From Synechococcus sp. UW140 (lineage in GTDB: Bacteria; Cyanobacteriota; Cyanobacteriia; PCC-6307; Cyanobiaceae): a DNA stretch of 43,555 nucleotides. Positions 1-8,484 of the stretch are shown in pieces. Location of the stretch: NCBI GenBank assembly GCA_945877115.1, contig CAMCQR010000009.1:1-43555 (forward strand), in the 5' to 3' direction. A program made the translations under genes and the position numbers. Every line of letters starts with the position of its first letter. Positions within the stretch are counted from its first letter, which is position 1. The notes under the pieces were generated by a model, which was not told where the DNA came from, made no database searches, and was given only the letters and a program-made list of their open reading frames with translations.

Positions 1-792
1 GGCGTGGTCCCAGGGGCGGGAGAGAAACACCGTCAAGCCCCGGCAGGAAGGATCCTGGCGCCGGTAGAAGGCCACGCAACGGTCAAATTCAACGGCCAGC
101 TCGTCCGGATCCGACGGCATAATCTTCTCGAACACAGGCACATCGCCCCGCAGCAGGATCAAACGCGAATCCTCCTCGCCAGGGGCAACAACCGCCACAA
201 GTTCCGACGACGCGAGCCCTTTCAATTCGGACTCCAATCCAGCCAGGAGGCATGTCTGGGCCGGAGCCAGCCGATCGAGACGGACACCGGCAAGATCAAA
301 CACTTCTTCCCAGGCCTCCACCAACTCACGGGGGGTGGCTGCCACCAGCAGGCGCTTCGGGTGTCCGGGTAGGGGCTGCACATCCAGACAGGCATCGGCC
401 AGAGCGTAAGGAAGGTTCAGGGGCGGATCAAGGTTGCGAAGCGCCGCAATCGGATTCTCGGGCACGGGATCGGCGCTCGGCCACTCGACCACCCGCCACT
501 GACTGGCTTGGGGGGGCAAGGAGGCCAGGACGTAGGCATTGATCAATTTGTCGCGGGCCAACAGATCCCCGATCAAATCGCCGAGGGCTTCCGCCTCCAG
601 GGGCATGCCATCGCGGCAGGTTTCTGGCGGTAAGGGTGTATCGATGGTTACTGGACCGGGCCTGCGGGCCGAATGGGACTGGCCTTTAAGTCTGTCGTCA
701 TGGAGTTCGAGCAGAACTAACTGGGGCGAAAACACCGCCATCCAGGAACTCCACCGCAGCTGCAGATCCTTCAGGAACGAGCTGACTTCCAC
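1..792 (-). CDS. PilM-like type IV pilus assembly protein (partial)
   Basis: An open minus-strand frame of 264 codons runs off the left edge, so the C-terminus is missing. PilM is a cytoplasmic actin-fold protein that links the pilus motor to PilN/PilO. The visible pattern fits that family: an early LVLLEL strand, a DLIGDLLARDKL helix, VLASLPPQASQWRVVEWP, then LPYALADACLDVQPL, a long helix EAWEEVFDLAGVRLDRL and an APAQTC segment. I assign it from this pattern only. The GTG at 792 is the first start after an in-frame stop at 804-802. An ATG at 741, preceded by GGAG, is an alternative start. It lies 36 bases downstream of pyrD and is probably co-transcribed with it. pilN/pilO would be expected just outside the window. 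Confidence 0.5.
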   Translation of the reverse strand, partial: MEVSSFLKDLQLRWSSWMAVFSPQLVLLELHDDRLKGQSHSARRPGPVTIDTPLPPETCRDGMPLEAEALGDLIGDLLARDKLINAYVLASLPPQASQWRVVEWPSADPVPENPIAALRNLDPPLNLPYALADACLDVQPLPGHPKRLLVAATPRELVEAWEEVFDLAGVRLDRLAPAQTCLLAGLESELKGLASSELVAVVAPGEEDSRLILLRGDVPVFEKIMPSDPDELAVEFDRCVAFYRRQDPSCRGLTVFLSRPWDHA

Positions 793-828
793 AACAACAC
801 TCTATTTTGTTCCTCAATCTACTGAAGT

Positions 829-2061
829 TCACCGCCAGGGCAAACCCGAGCCGACCGCTTCGCCAATTGATGCAAGCCCATGGCGATCCAGCTGGTTAAT
901 CAAGCCTTCAAGCACATTGGGCACCAACTGCGGGCCTTCGTAAATCCAACCGGTATAGACCTGCACCAGGGAGGCCCCAGCGCTGATGCGCTCCCAGGCC
1001 GACTCCGCCGAGTCAATGCCGCCCACACCGATGAGGGGCAGGCTGGGCCCGGCCATCGCCCTCAGGCGCCGCAACACCGCCAGGGCGCGGTGGCGCAAGG
1101 GCCGGCCACTCAGGCCGCCGCTCTCCTGGGCCAGGGGGCGACCCGTGGCCCCGAGGGTCCGGTTGGCGAGGCCGAGGCGATCCTGGCTGGTGTTCACGGC
1201 AATCACTCCCGCCAATCCCTCTTGGTAGGCCAGGCGAGCGATGGCATCAATGGCGTCATCTTCCAGGTCAGGGGCGATCTTGACCAGCAGCGGCGGACAG
1301 CCGGGCAGCCGCCGCAGCCGTTCGACCAGGCGCCGCAGCTGGGTTTCCTGTTGCAATTCGCGCAGGCCGGGGGTGTTGGGGGAACTGACATTGATCACCG
1401 CGTAATCCCCCAGCGGCGCCAACCATTCGAGCGAAGTGGCGTAATCGTCCGGGGCCAGCTCCAGCGATACCTCCCTGGACTTGCCCAGGTTGATCCCCAG
1501 CACGGCGGACCGTTTGCCCGTGGGGGGCAGGGCCTGCTGCTCCAGGATGCGGCGCACGGCCAGGGCCCCCAGGTTGTTGAACCCCATGCGGTTGAGGGCC
1601 GCCCGCTCGGCCGCCAGGCGGAACAAACGGGGCCGGGGGTTGCCCTGCTGGGGCTGGGCGGTGATCGTGCCCAGCTCGGCGAAACCAAACCCGAAGCAGT
1701 GCCAGATCGCTGCCGCCACACCATTTTTATCGAAGCCCGCCGCCAGCCCCACCGGATTGGCAAAACGGCAACCGAACAGGGTTTGTTGCAGGCGGGGATC
1801 GCGGCGCTGCAGCTCCGCCCCCAGGCCCGCCAGGGCCCCTTGGACCAGGGGCCAATCGCGCCTTAGGGCCACCTGGGACAGTCCCATCAAGGTGAGCCGG
1901 CTGAGCTGCTCGGCATCGACGCCCTCGTCGGTGCGCAGCAGGGGTTCCACCATGCGGCGATAAAAAGCGCCCGCCGCGCCAGGGCCCGCCTGCAGGGATC
2001 CGCCAGCGCCAGGGGGCCCCTCGGCGCTGGCCTGGCTTGCGGTCGTGGCGTCGTCGTCCAT
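829..2061 (-). CDS. pyrD: Dihydroorotate dehydrogenase, class 2 (quinone-dependent)
   Basis: Oxidises dihydroorotate to orotate in pyrimidine synthesis and passes electrons to membrane quinone. The 410-residue protein has the FMN-binding [13 protein letters not shown] segment, the substrate segment [14 protein letters not shown] with the serine base typical of class 2 enzymes, GVIAVNTS, and a late PLIGVGGI phosphate-binding loop. It is longer than the roughly 340 residues usual in proteobacteria. About 30 N-terminal Ala/Gly-rich residues precede the amphipathic [10 protein letters not shown] helix expected to lie on the membrane. The ATG at 2061 is only 3 bases after the rnhA stop, which suggests translational coupling. 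An internal start at the Met of RRMVEPLL is possible. Confidence 0.95.
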   Translation of the reverse strand: MDDDATTASQASAEGPPGAGGSLQAGPGAAGAFYRRMVEPLLRTDEGVDAEQLSRLTLMGLSQVALRRDWPLVQGALAGLGAELQRRDPRLQQTLFGCRFANPVGLAAGFDKNGVAAAIWHCFGFGFAELGTITAQPQQGNPRPRLFRLAAERAALNRMGFNNLGALAVRRILEQQALPPTGKRSAVLGINLGKSREVSLELAPDDYATSLEWLAPLGDYAVINVSSPNTPGLRELQQETQLRRLVERLRRLPGCPPLLVKIAPDLEDDAIDAIARLAYQEGLAGVIAVNTSQDRLGLANRTLGATGRPLAQESGGLSGRPLRHRALAVLRRLRAMAGPSLPLIGVGGIDSAESAWERISAGASLVQVYTGWIYEGPQLVPNVLEGLINQLDRHGLASIGEAVGSGLPWR

Positions 2062-2064
2062 GGC

Positions 2065-2931
2065 CTATCCCTCCTGCTCGCCTTCTACCGGCGCCAATCT
2101 TCCCGCGTCACGGCGCAGGCGCCAGCGGCCCTCCCCAGTGGGCTCCACCGACCAGTCCCGCCAGGACCAGACCGCCGCCCGGGACTCGAGGGTTTTCAGG
2201 GGCAGTTCGACCAACTGGGCCACCTCGATCAACGTGAGGCTGTAGCCCCCCTGGGCGATCCGGTCTGCCAACTCAAGGCGGCTCAGCAACTGACGCAAGG
2301 CAGGCGGCGCCGGATCGCCCCCCTCTGTCTGGGTCTCTGCTTCTGTCGGTATCTTTGCTTCTGTCGATTTCTCTGTTTCAGTCGGTGCCACCGCCGTCAT
2401 TGCGGCTGAGCGGGCCACGGACTGCCGCGCCGGCGCCGCCTTTGCCGCGCCCTGACCTTCGCCGGCCAACGGAGGCCGCTGTCCCCGGGAAAAGGCCACC
2501 GCGATGGCGTCGCAGCGGTCGTTGTCCGGATCGCCGCTGTGGCCCCGAACATGTTGGAAACCCACCCCCGCCAGACGGGCCTGATCCAGCCGCTCCCAGA
2601 GGTCGCGATTGAGCACGGGTCCACCCGAAGCCGTGCGCCAGTTGCGCCGTTTCCAGCCCGGCAGCCACTTGCCCATGCCATCGATCAGGTAACGACTATC
2701 GGTGCGAATCACCATCTCCTGGCGACGGGGCAGATCCTTGAGCAACTCCAGCAAGGCCAGGGCCGCCGCCAGTTCCATGCGGTTGTTGGTGGTGGCGGGA
2801 TCGCTGCATCCCAGCTCCCGTACCGACCCATCCTCAAACCGCAGCAGGGCCCCCCACCCCCCTGGCCCGGGATTGCCACTACAGGCTCCGTCGCAGGCGG
2901 CACCCACCACCCGCCCAGGCTGATCGCTCAT
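2065..2931 (-). CDS. rnhA: Ribonuclease H type 1 with a C-terminal extension
   Basis: Cleaves the RNA strand of RNA/DNA hybrids. Residues 1-150 form a normal RNase HI core with the acidic catalytic set visible: D14 ([10 protein letters not shown]), E53 (NNRMEL), D78 (RTDSRY), D141 (DRCDAIA) and the helper H131 (RGHSGD). I chose the ATG at 2931 because GAGGTGG sits just upstream and the protein then begins directly before the first strand; the frame is open to 2970. After residue 150 comes a linker with Thr/Glu repeats, then a compact domain of about 75 residues ([33 protein letters not shown]). Ordinary RNase HI of about 155 residues lacks this. It is the first gene of the rnhA-pyrD-pilM-like group. 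Confidence 0.93.
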   Translation of the reverse strand: MSDQPGRVVGAACDGACSGNPGPGGWGALLRFEDGSVRELGCSDPATTNNRMELAAALALLELLKDLPRRQEMVIRTDSRYLIDGMGKWLPGWKRRNWRTASGGPVLNRDLWERLDQARLAGVGFQHVRGHSGDPDNDRCDAIAVAFSRGQRPPLAGEGQGAAKAAPARQSVARSAAMTAVAPTETEKSTEAKIPTEAETQTEGGDPAPPALRQLLSRLELADRIAQGGYSLTLIEVAQLVELPLKTLESRAAVWSWRDWSVEPTGEGRWRLRRDAGRLAPVEGEQEG

Positions 2932-3000
2932 TGCCACCTCATGGGGGGTCCGATTGAATGGGCTGCCCAACCCCGGACTCCGGGGCCCGATTCCAGCCTG

Positions 3001-3840
3001 ATGCAGCGAACCTACCTGGCCTCTGCCGGCCTAGCCGTGGCGCTTGTGGCATCGGGGCTAGCAGCCAGGGCGCCCCTGCCGGCGGTTGCTGCGGCCCCCC
3101 TCTTCGCCAGTGCACCCCTCGACGGCGAGCGCTTTGCCATCCTGGCGCGCCCGGTGGGTCAGGACGACTGGTCCCTGCTGGTGTTGGAGCAGATCAGACC
3201 CCAACCCCGCTGTTGGTCACCCCGGGCGGATGGCTTGGTGGATCCCAGCCTGAATCGGTTTGATTACTCGGGAATCTGTGGTCGCTACCTCGACAGCAAC
3301 GGCTATTCGCTGCGGGCCGGCGGGGTGGATCTGGGGGCCAGCCACCGCTTGCGCCTGCAGCAGCAAGGCAGCCAACTCCTGCTGCTAGCCCGATCCAGTC
3401 AAGAGCTCCGGCCCCTGGTGGTTGCCCGCGGGGCCATCCCAATCCGCCAGCGGGATGGCTTTGTGGCCCTCCAACTGGAGCCGGGCTGGGAATTGCAACG
3501 GCGCCTTTTTACAGGGCGCAGCCTGAACCATCTCTATTTCGCCCATAGCCGCCCCATCCAGGAGCTGGGGGGGGTGGCCGCCAACCCGGGGGGCCAGAAG
3601 ATCAGCCCCGGGCCATCTTTTACGCCCCGCTCGGCGAACTGGTCCAGGCCACCCCAGGCGTCGCAGCCGGCCCCGCCGCCGCCCTGGTCTGCCGCCGCTG
3701 GCCTCCCCACCCCCATCAATCCCGGTGGCTCCCGGGCGATTTCGTTGCCGGTGATTCCTTTCACGGAAGGACCGGCAACGAAAACTCACCGAAGCGTGTC
3801 AGTTGCGTCTCCGGCCGACTCAACGCAAACAACCCCATAA
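3001..3840 (+). CDS. Secreted DUF3747-type cyanobacterial protein, possibly frameshifted near the C-terminus
   Basis: Function unknown. The start at 3001 gives a signal peptide: [16 protein letters not shown] followed by an Ala-rich stretch ending in AVAA. The next 150 residues carry the DUF3747 hallmark ([19 protein letters not shown], then SYSLR/AGG-like and HRLRL segments), a domain known mainly from cyanobacteria. After residue about 185 this frame becomes Pro/Ser/Ala-rich and featureless. A second frame over the same DNA (about 3574-3849) reads as a more ordinary protein with [16 protein letters not shown] and [16 protein letters not shown], ending in TAA at 3849. A run of eight G at 3567-3574 lies where the shift would be needed. 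The gene is divergent from rnhA and ends before a strong terminator. Confidence 0.7.
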   Translation: MQRTYLASAGLAVALVASGLAARAPLPAVAAAPLFASAPLDGERFAILARPVGQDDWSLLVLEQIRPQPRCWSPRADGLVDPSLNRFDYSGICGRYLDSNGYSLRAGGVDLGASHRLRLQQQGSQLLLLARSSQELRPLVVARGAIPIRQRDGFVALQLEPGWELQRRLFTGRSLNHLYFAHSRPIQELGGVAANPGGQKISPGPSFTPRSANWSRPPQASQPAPPPPWSAAAGLPTPINPGGSRAISLPVIPFTEGPATKTHRSVSVASPADSTQTTP

Positions 3841-3931
3841 AGGTCGCCTAACTTATTGGACGTGAGGAGTGCGGAACCCACTTCTGGGGTCGAAACGAGG
3901 ACAGACTCCCGGAAGCGTTCCACCAAAAAAT

Positions 3932-3955
3932 CCTGCCGTTGGCAGGTTTTTTTTT
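3932..3955. terminator. Bidirectional intrinsic terminator
   Basis: CCTGCC-GTT-GGCAGG forms a 6-bp stem followed by nine T on the plus strand. It is preceded by a run of six A (3925-3930), which is a T run on the minus strand. It sits between the convergent DUF3747 gene and rplL and can stop both. Confidence 0.85.
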
Positions 3956-4008
3956 GCATTCATATCGCACTGATTGGGGATCAGTGGATAGCGCCATCGA
4001 GGCCAAAG

Positions 4009-4032
4009 GGGCCGGAGCCGAAGCTCCGGCCC
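4009..4032 (-). terminator. UUCG-capped hairpin just after rplL
   Basis: A perfect 10-bp stem, GGGCCGGAGC/GCTCCGGCCC, closes a loop that reads TTCG on the minus strand. It begins 8 bases after the rplL stop and is followed only by a short T stretch (CCTTT). It probably protects or helps terminate the rplJ-rplL transcript ahead of the T-rich terminator at 3932-3955. Confidence 0.6.
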
Positions 4033-4040
4033 GGCGACGA

Positions 4041-4424
4041 TCACTTGATGGTGACCTTGCCGCCGACTTCTTCAATAGCCTTCTTGACGCTTTCGGCCTC
4101 GGCCTTGGCAATGCCCTCCTTAACCGCCTTGGGAGCGGCTTCAACGAGGGCCTTGGCTTCACCTAGGCCGAGGCCGGTGACTTCGCGGACGGCCTTGAGC
4201 ACCTTGATCTTGGCGGCAGCATCGAAGCTGTCGAGGATGACGTCAAATTCGGTCTGCTCCTCTACCGCCTCAGCGGCAGCGGCGGCAGGAGCCGCCATGA
4301 CGACGCCGGCGGAAGCGGCGGCGGACACACCGAAAGCCTCTTCAATCTGCTTGACAAGCTCGGCAGCTTCCAGCAGGGAAAGGGTTTTCAGTTGTTCGAG
4401 AATGTTGTCAGTGGTAGCGGTCAT
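4041..4424 (-). CDS. rplL: 50S ribosomal protein L7/L12
   Basis: A flexible stalk protein that recruits translation GTPases to the ribosome; several dimers bind L10. The 127 residues show the N-terminal dimer domain ([22 protein letters not shown]), an Ala-rich hinge around residues 40-55, and the C-terminal factor-binding domain ([33 protein letters not shown]). The ATG at 4424 is used; the frame also contains a TTG three codons upstream. It follows rplJ by 95 bases and is the last gene of the block. Confidence 0.98.
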   Translation of the reverse strand: MTATTDNILEQLKTLSLLEAAELVKQIEEAFGVSAAASAGVVMAAPAAAAAEAVEEQTEFDVILDSFDAAAKIKVLKAVREVTGLGLGEAKALVEAAPKAVKEGIAKAEAESVKKAIEEVGGKVTIK

Positions 4425-4519
4425 GGTTGGCAATTAGCAACAGATCTGGGATGGACAGGAATGGGGACTAGCTCCTAGCCACCGGCTTGCGGCACCGAAG
4501 TACCGGCCTACACCGGGGA

Positions 4520-5047
4520 TCAGCCTTCGCCGGAATCGGCGTGCTGCTGGAGCGCCCGTGCGAGGCCGGAGGGAACCTCTTTGATGCCCACGGCAAGCTT
4601 GGTGGCCAGGCCATTGATCGCACCAGCGATCTGGGCCATGAGCACCTCTTTGCTGGGCAAATCCCCAATAGCCTTGATATCGGCTTCGGTGAGGAGTTGG
4701 CCTTCGAAAAGACCTCCCTTCACCTCGGACTTCTTGGCGTCCTTCTGGAAGGACTGCACGGCCTTCACCGCACCGCCGATATCGCCCTTGACCAGGACGA
4801 AGGCGTTGGTGCCGGTGAGCAGGGGATCGAGATTGGACCAGATGGTGTCGCCATCGATGGCCCGACGCATCAAGGTGTTTTTGGTCACCTTGCAAACGCC
4901 ATTACTGGCCTGCAGACGGGTCCGCAGGTCGGACATCTCCTTAATGGTGAGACCCTTGAAATCAAGGACTAACGCCATTTCGGCCTCAGCGAGGAGACCT
5001 TTCAGCTCCTCGACGATCTGTTGCTTGCTCTCCAGTGTGCGGCCCAT
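4520..5047 (-). CDS. rplJ: 50S ribosomal protein L10
   Basis: The stalk base protein that carries L7/L12 dimers and binds 23S rRNA with L11. The 175-residue sequence starts [19 protein letters not shown], has the RNA-binding [14 protein letters not shown] motif, and ends with the helical L12-binding tail ([15 protein letters not shown]). The start at 5047 is set by family length; the frame stays open 14 codons further upstream into the leader. In bacteria L10 (with L12) represses its own mRNA through the leader, and the 5155-5290 element here fits that. Confidence 0.98.
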   Translation of the reverse strand: MGRTLESKQQIVEELKGLLAEAEMALVLDFKGLTIKEMSDLRTRLQASNGVCKVTKNTLMRRAIDGDTIWSNLDPLLTGTNAFVLVKGDIGGAVKAVQSFQKDAKKSEVKGGLFEGQLLTEADIKAIGDLPSKEVLMAQIAGAINGLATKLAVGIKEVPSGLARALQQHADSGEG

Positions 5048-5154
5048 AGGAAGGTGGAACGGAACGAGGGGAACAAGCAGGCAACGCAACCCTGACAGCT
5101 CCGAAAAGCTTCGAGGTCGCGGCGAGCTCCGCTCCGTTCGGAAGTCCCAGCAAG

Positions 5155-5290
5155 TGGGAACCCCTTGGGGTCAAAGTTCTGTCACGGCGAACCGTGATCG
5201 CGTACACCTCGGCAGGACTTACGCTTGGGCAACCCATCAAGCAATCGATGGGCAGATTCAGCGACCTACTGTCTGCGGTTGGGCGCGTGC
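5155..5290 (-). promoter_or_regulatory. L10-type ribosomal protein leader upstream of rplJ
   Basis: Between the SGNH gene and rplJ the minus strand holds two segments I recognise from bacterial L10 leaders: GCAGACAGTAGG (within 5262-5276) and CCTGCCGAGGTGT (5204-5216). Between them is a 6-bp hairpin, CCCATC/GATGGG (5233-5252). Beyond them is a TTCG-capped hairpin, ATCACGG/CCGTGAC (5181-5198). Such leaders bind L10-L12 and lower expression of rplJ-rplL. The boundaries are approximate and the assignment is from memory of the consensus, not a covariance-model search. Confidence 0.65.
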
Positions 5291-5324
5291 CCTTCTGGCC
5301 TAAGCCAGAAACAGATAGTACATG

Positions 5325-5921
5325 TCAGCCTTCCAGCAACGGCCGCAACTGCTGCAGCCATTGGTCGTAGCCGGCGCGATTGAGGTGGAGGCCATCGCTG
5401 CTGAAGGCAGGCCGTAACCCCTGGGCATCCAAAAAGCTGGGGGTCAGATCCAGAAAATCTGCGGCTGGTGTTTGCCGCTTTAGCAGGCGATTCAGATGGT
5501 CGACTTCCTGCAGGACAGCAGCGCCGCAGCGTCGGATCTGGCAGGGCAGGGTGGACACCTGAATCAGCCGCTGGCCTGGGCTGGCCAGTTGTTGGCGCAG
5601 CAGGGCCAGGCGCTGGGCCACAGCTTCGGCCTTGGCCCCTTGCCACAGATCATTGATCCCAGCCATGAGCACATAGGTGTGGGGCTGATCGCGGCGCAGG
5701 CTGGGGAGTTGGGCCAGCAGGTCCGCCGTGGTGTAGCCGGGCACCCCCGCATTGACGACCCGCCGGTTCGGGAAGGCCGCCACCCAAGGACCGGACGCGG
5801 TGATCGAATCACCCACAAAAATCAGATCGGTGCTGGCAGCCCTCTGGGGAGGCGGAGTGCATCCCCAACAAAAAACCCCCGACCCCAGCAGGGTGAGGGT
5901 CCGAAGCCCAAAGCGACGCAT
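5325..5921 (-). CDS. SGNH/GDSL-family hydrolase, probable lipoprotein
   Basis: A 198-residue esterase- or lipase-like protein. Sequence blocks: GDSIT near residue 35 (nucleophile Ser), the Gly in NAGVPGYTT, AGINDLW (oxyanion Asn), and DGLHLNRAGY near the end (catalytic Asp-His). The N-terminus MRRFGLRTLTLLGSG is followed by FCWGC, so Cys may be lipidated, although the residues before it are not a classic lipobox. The substrate cannot be read from sequence. The start at 5921 is the only Met before the signal; the upstream open frame overlaps rplA out of frame. It begins 26 bases after the rplA stop, inside the ribosomal-protein block, which is an unusual position. Confidence 0.85.
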   Translation of the reverse strand: MRRFGLRTLTLLGSGVFCWGCTPPPQRAASTDLIFVGDSITASGPWVAAFPNRRVVNAGVPGYTTADLLAQLPSLRRDQPHTYVLMAGINDLWQGAKAEAVAQRLALLRQQLASPGQRLIQVSTLPCQIRRCGAAVLQEVDHLNRLLKRQTPAADFLDLTPSFLDAQGLRPAFSSDGLHLNRAGYDQWLQQLRPLLEG

Positions 5922-5946
5922 GGGGCGCCAGGCCCTGGGCCGGGAA

Positions 5947-6654
5947 TCATCCCTCCTGCTTGATGTCCTGCAGGGAGCCGAAATTGACATTGACCGAGGG
6001 GCCCATGGTGGAGGTGAGATACAGGCTGCGCCAGTAGCGACCTTTGGCTCCGCTCGGCTTTTGGCGGTCGATGGTTTCCTGAAGGGCTTTGAGGTTGTCC
6101 AGCAGCTGGGCGGGCCCAAAACTGGCCTTGCCAAAGCGCACATGGACGATGCCACTGCGGTCGGCCCGGAATTCCAATTTGCCGGCCTTGAACTCGGCAA
6201 TGGCGCCAGCGAGGTCGGTGGTCACCGTACCGGCCTTGGGGTTGGGCATCAGACCACGGGGACCGAGAACCCGACCGAGCTTGGCCACCTTGGGCATCAT
6301 GTCCGGGGTAGCGATCAGGAGGTCAAAATCCATCGCCCCAGCGGCAATTTCATCCACCAGTTCGTCATCGCCGGCCAGATCGGCACCAGCGGCCTTGGCT
6401 TCAGCCACCTTTTCGCCCCGGGCGATCACGGCGATGCGGATGGCTTGGCCGGTGCCGTGGGGCAGGGCCACGGTGGTGCGCAGTTGCTGGTCGGTGTACT
6501 TGGGATCGATGCCGAGACGGACGTGGGCTTCGATGGTTTCATCGAATTTGGCGTTGGCGTTGGCCTTCACCAATTCGATGGCCTCAAGGGGCTCATAGGC
6601 CCGCTCCTCAACCTTGGCGGTGAGGGCGGCAAAACGCTTGGAGGGTTTGGGCAT
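5947..6654 (-). CDS. rplA: 50S ribosomal protein L1
   Basis: Forms the L1 stalk beside the E site and in many bacteria represses translation of the rplK-rplA mRNA. The 235-residue protein has family landmarks: [22 protein letters not shown] at the N-terminus, [26 protein letters not shown] in the RNA-binding region, and [18 protein letters not shown]. Length is normal. It follows rplK by 68 bases. The downstream neighbour is an SGNH hydrolase, whereas rplJ would be expected. Confidence 0.98.
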   Translation of the reverse strand: MPKPSKRFAALTAKVEERAYEPLEAIELVKANANAKFDETIEAHVRLGIDPKYTDQQLRTTVALPHGTGQAIRIAVIARGEKVAEAKAAGADLAGDDELVDEIAAGAMDFDLLIATPDMMPKVAKLGRVLGPRGLMPNPKAGTVTTDLAGAIAEFKAGKLEFRADRSGIVHVRFGKASFGPAQLLDNLKALQETIDRQKPSGAKGRYWRSLYLTSTMGPSVNVNFGSLQDIKQEG

Positions 6655-6722
6655 AGTGACAAGGGGTACGAGCGACCCATTAGGTCTCCCCCGGTAGGTG
6701 GACGATGGTTGGGGGTACGGGA

Positions 6723-7148
6723 TCAGTCGTTCACGGCGACGCCCATGTTGCGGGCGGTGCCTTCGATGATGCGCATGGCCGACTCAACGCTGGTGCAGTT
6801 GAGGTCGGGCAACTTGGTCTTGGCGATCTCCTCGAGCTGGGCGCGGCTGATCGCCCCAACGGATCCCTTGGCGGAGGTGGCGGCACCTTTTTCGATGCCG
6901 GCCGCCTTGGAAATCAGCACCGCAGCGGGCGGGGTCTTGGTGATGAAGGTGAAGCTGCGGTCCTCAAAGACCGAGATCTCCACCGGGATCACGTACCCGG
7001 CCTTTTCTTGGGTGCGAGCGTTGTACTCCTTGCAGAACGCCATGATGTTGACCCCGTGCTGACCGAGGGCGGGGCCCACCGGCGGCGCAGGGTTGGCTTT
7101 GCCGGCCTGGAGGGCCAGCTTGATCACGGCTACGACTTTCTTGGCCAT
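6723..7148 (-). CDS. rplK: 50S ribosomal protein L11
   Basis: Binds the GTPase-centre RNA of 23S with L10. The 141-residue protein starts [18 protein letters not shown] and has [20 protein letters not shown], the Pro-rich hinge, and a C-terminal RNA-binding domain ending [15 protein letters not shown]. The start at 7148 is fixed by homology; the open frame runs further upstream only through the leader. PrmA, the enzyme that methylates L11, is encoded elsewhere in this window (30299-31333). Confidence 0.98.
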   Translation of the reverse strand: MAKKVVAVIKLALQAGKANPAPPVGPALGQHGVNIMAFCKEYNARTQEKAGYVIPVEISVFEDRSFTFITKTPPAAVLISKAAGIEKGAATSAKGSVGAISRAQLEEIAKTKLPDLNCTSVESAMRIIEGTARNMGVAVND

Positions 7149-7328
7149 CGGCTCGACGTCTGACGGAACTTCCCTGAAGGGAGAGGGGACGGTTCTCCCG
7201 CGAGGGGAGAGAGGAAACCACTCCCCGAAGGGAGCGCTGCGGATCGCCGGACCGGGGGGGGTCTGGCGCACGGGTGGCTGTCAGGCCACAGGGGCCGCCC
7301 TCCGCAGGGAGGCGACCCCGGTGCGGGA
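7149..7328 (-). promoter_or_regulatory. rplK leader with mutually exclusive hairpins
   Basis: The 180-base gap between nusG and rplK is full of short complementary G/C blocks. TCTCCC at 7194-7199 can pair either with GGGAGA at 7205-7210 or with GGGAGA at 7179-7184. A separate CTCCC/GGGAG hairpin with a TTCG loop on the minus strand lies at 7221-7234, and a weaker TCCC/GGGA one at 7171-7182. These are seen directly; a role in attenuation or L1 binding is inference. Confidence 0.45.
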
Positions 7329-8111
7329 TCAGTTCTGTTTACTGATCTGGGAGAACTCGAGTTCGACCGGTGTTTCTCGGCCGAAAATGGACAGGAGGGC
7401 TTTGAGCTTGTTGCGTTCGCCAGACACCTCAATCACCTCGCCCTGGAAGTCCTTGAAGGGACCCGCAATGACGAGGATCTGGTCGCCCTCACTGATATCG
7501 ACCTTGACGACAGGTTTCTTCTCGGCAGCCCGCTTGAAGATGCGGTCCACCTCCTGACGGCTCAGGGGCCTGGGGCGGATGTGGCCGCGGGTCTTGCCGG
7601 TGGCGCGCCTTTCCTCCTGGCCGACGAAATTGATGACATTGGGCGTACTGCGCACCGCCATCATCGTGTCCTCATCCAAAATCATGCGTACGAGCACGTA
7701 GCCCGGAAACACCTTCTCCTCGATGGACTGGCGACTGCCGTCCTTCTTCAACTTGACCCCTGGGGTCTGGGGAATCTCGATCTCCAGGATGCGGTTGTCG
7801 ACACCCAGGGTGACGGCCCGCTGTTCCAGGGTGGCTTTGACCTTTTTCTCACAGCTTGAGGCCACCTGGACCGCAAACCAACGGGCCACCTGGGGCGTCT
7901 CGATCACCTCGGTCCCTTCGAGCACCGGAGGCGTTACGGCCTCCCCAGCCAGGACGGTCGCTGGGACCTCCAGGGCCAGGAGCGGGTGCTCGGCGGCCTC
8001 GTCGACAGGGTCGGCCTCAAGGGTCGCGTCGAAAGGCTCGGACCCCGGCGCTTCCAGCTCCTCAGGGTTATCCAGCTCGTTGGTCGATAAGGAAGTCACG
8101 GGCACGGTCAT
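7329..8111 (-). CDS. nusG: Transcription elongation/antitermination factor NusG
   Basis: Binds RNA polymerase and suppresses pausing or couples it to ribosomes and Rho. The 260-residue protein has an acidic, low-complexity N-terminal extension of about 75 residues. Then come the NGN domain (RWFAVQVASSCEKKVKATLEQR, FPGYVLVRM, NVINFVG) and the C-terminal KOW domain (EGDQILVIAGPFKDFQGEV). The ATG at 8111 shares its A with the secE TGA stop (TGATG), a clear sign of coupling. The extension makes it longer than the roughly 180 residues of E. coli NusG. Confidence 0.97.
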   Translation of the reverse strand: MTVPVTSLSTNELDNPEELEAPGSEPFDATLEADPVDEAAEHPLLALEVPATVLAGEAVTPPVLEGTEVIETPQVARWFAVQVASSCEKKVKATLEQRAVTLGVDNRILEIEIPQTPGVKLKKDGSRQSIEEKVFPGYVLVRMILDEDTMMAVRSTPNVINFVGQEERRATGKTRGHIRPRPLSRQEVDRIFKRAAEKKPVVKVDISEGDQILVIAGPFKDFQGEVIEVSGERNKLKALLSIFGRETPVELEFSQISKQN

Positions 8112-8413
8112 CAACGGAACACCTGGCTGGAGGCCCAGTGGAAAAAGCGATCAACAGCGGCGATGGCGGCCGCCGAAAGGGCCACCATCAGGATCACGGC
8201 TACGGATTCGCTGAACAGCTGCTGGCGGCTGGGCCAGACCACCTTGCGCAGCTCGGACAGCGTCTGGGCAAGGAAGCCGTTGCCTTCCGCCAGAAGGGCA
8301 TCGGGCTCATCCGCACCGGCAGCAGCGGATTCGCCAAGCGGGGGCATGGGGCCGGGACCCTCCGGCCGCTCGGGTGTGCTCTGGGTGGTGGTAGTTGGGG
8401 TGATCTGAGCCAC
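8111..8413 (-). CDS. secE: Preprotein translocase subunit SecE
   Basis: A small single-span subunit that clamps SecY in the Sec channel. The 100-residue protein has a variable polar N-terminus of 45 residues. Then comes the conserved amphipathic helix (FLAQTLSELRKVVWPSRQQLFSES) and one membrane span (VAVILMVALSAAAIAAVDRFF). The start is GTG at 8413. It overlaps nusG at the stop/start and is the first gene of the block. Confidence 0.96.
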   Translation of the reverse strand: MAQITPTTTTQSTPERPEGPGPMPPLGESAAAGADEPDALLAEGNGFLAQTLSELRKVVWPSRQQLFSESVAVILMVALSAAAIAAVDRFFHWASSQVFR

Positions 8414-8484
8414 TGGGCACGTGGCGTAGCCACGGATGGAAGGAGGCGCGACGAGGGCTAGGACGGCCTCGACAAACGATCACC

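Noticed and set aside
880-1866. Long plus-strand open frame across pyrD
   Set aside because: It is the complement of pyrD, and the minus-strand frame carries all the enzyme motifs.
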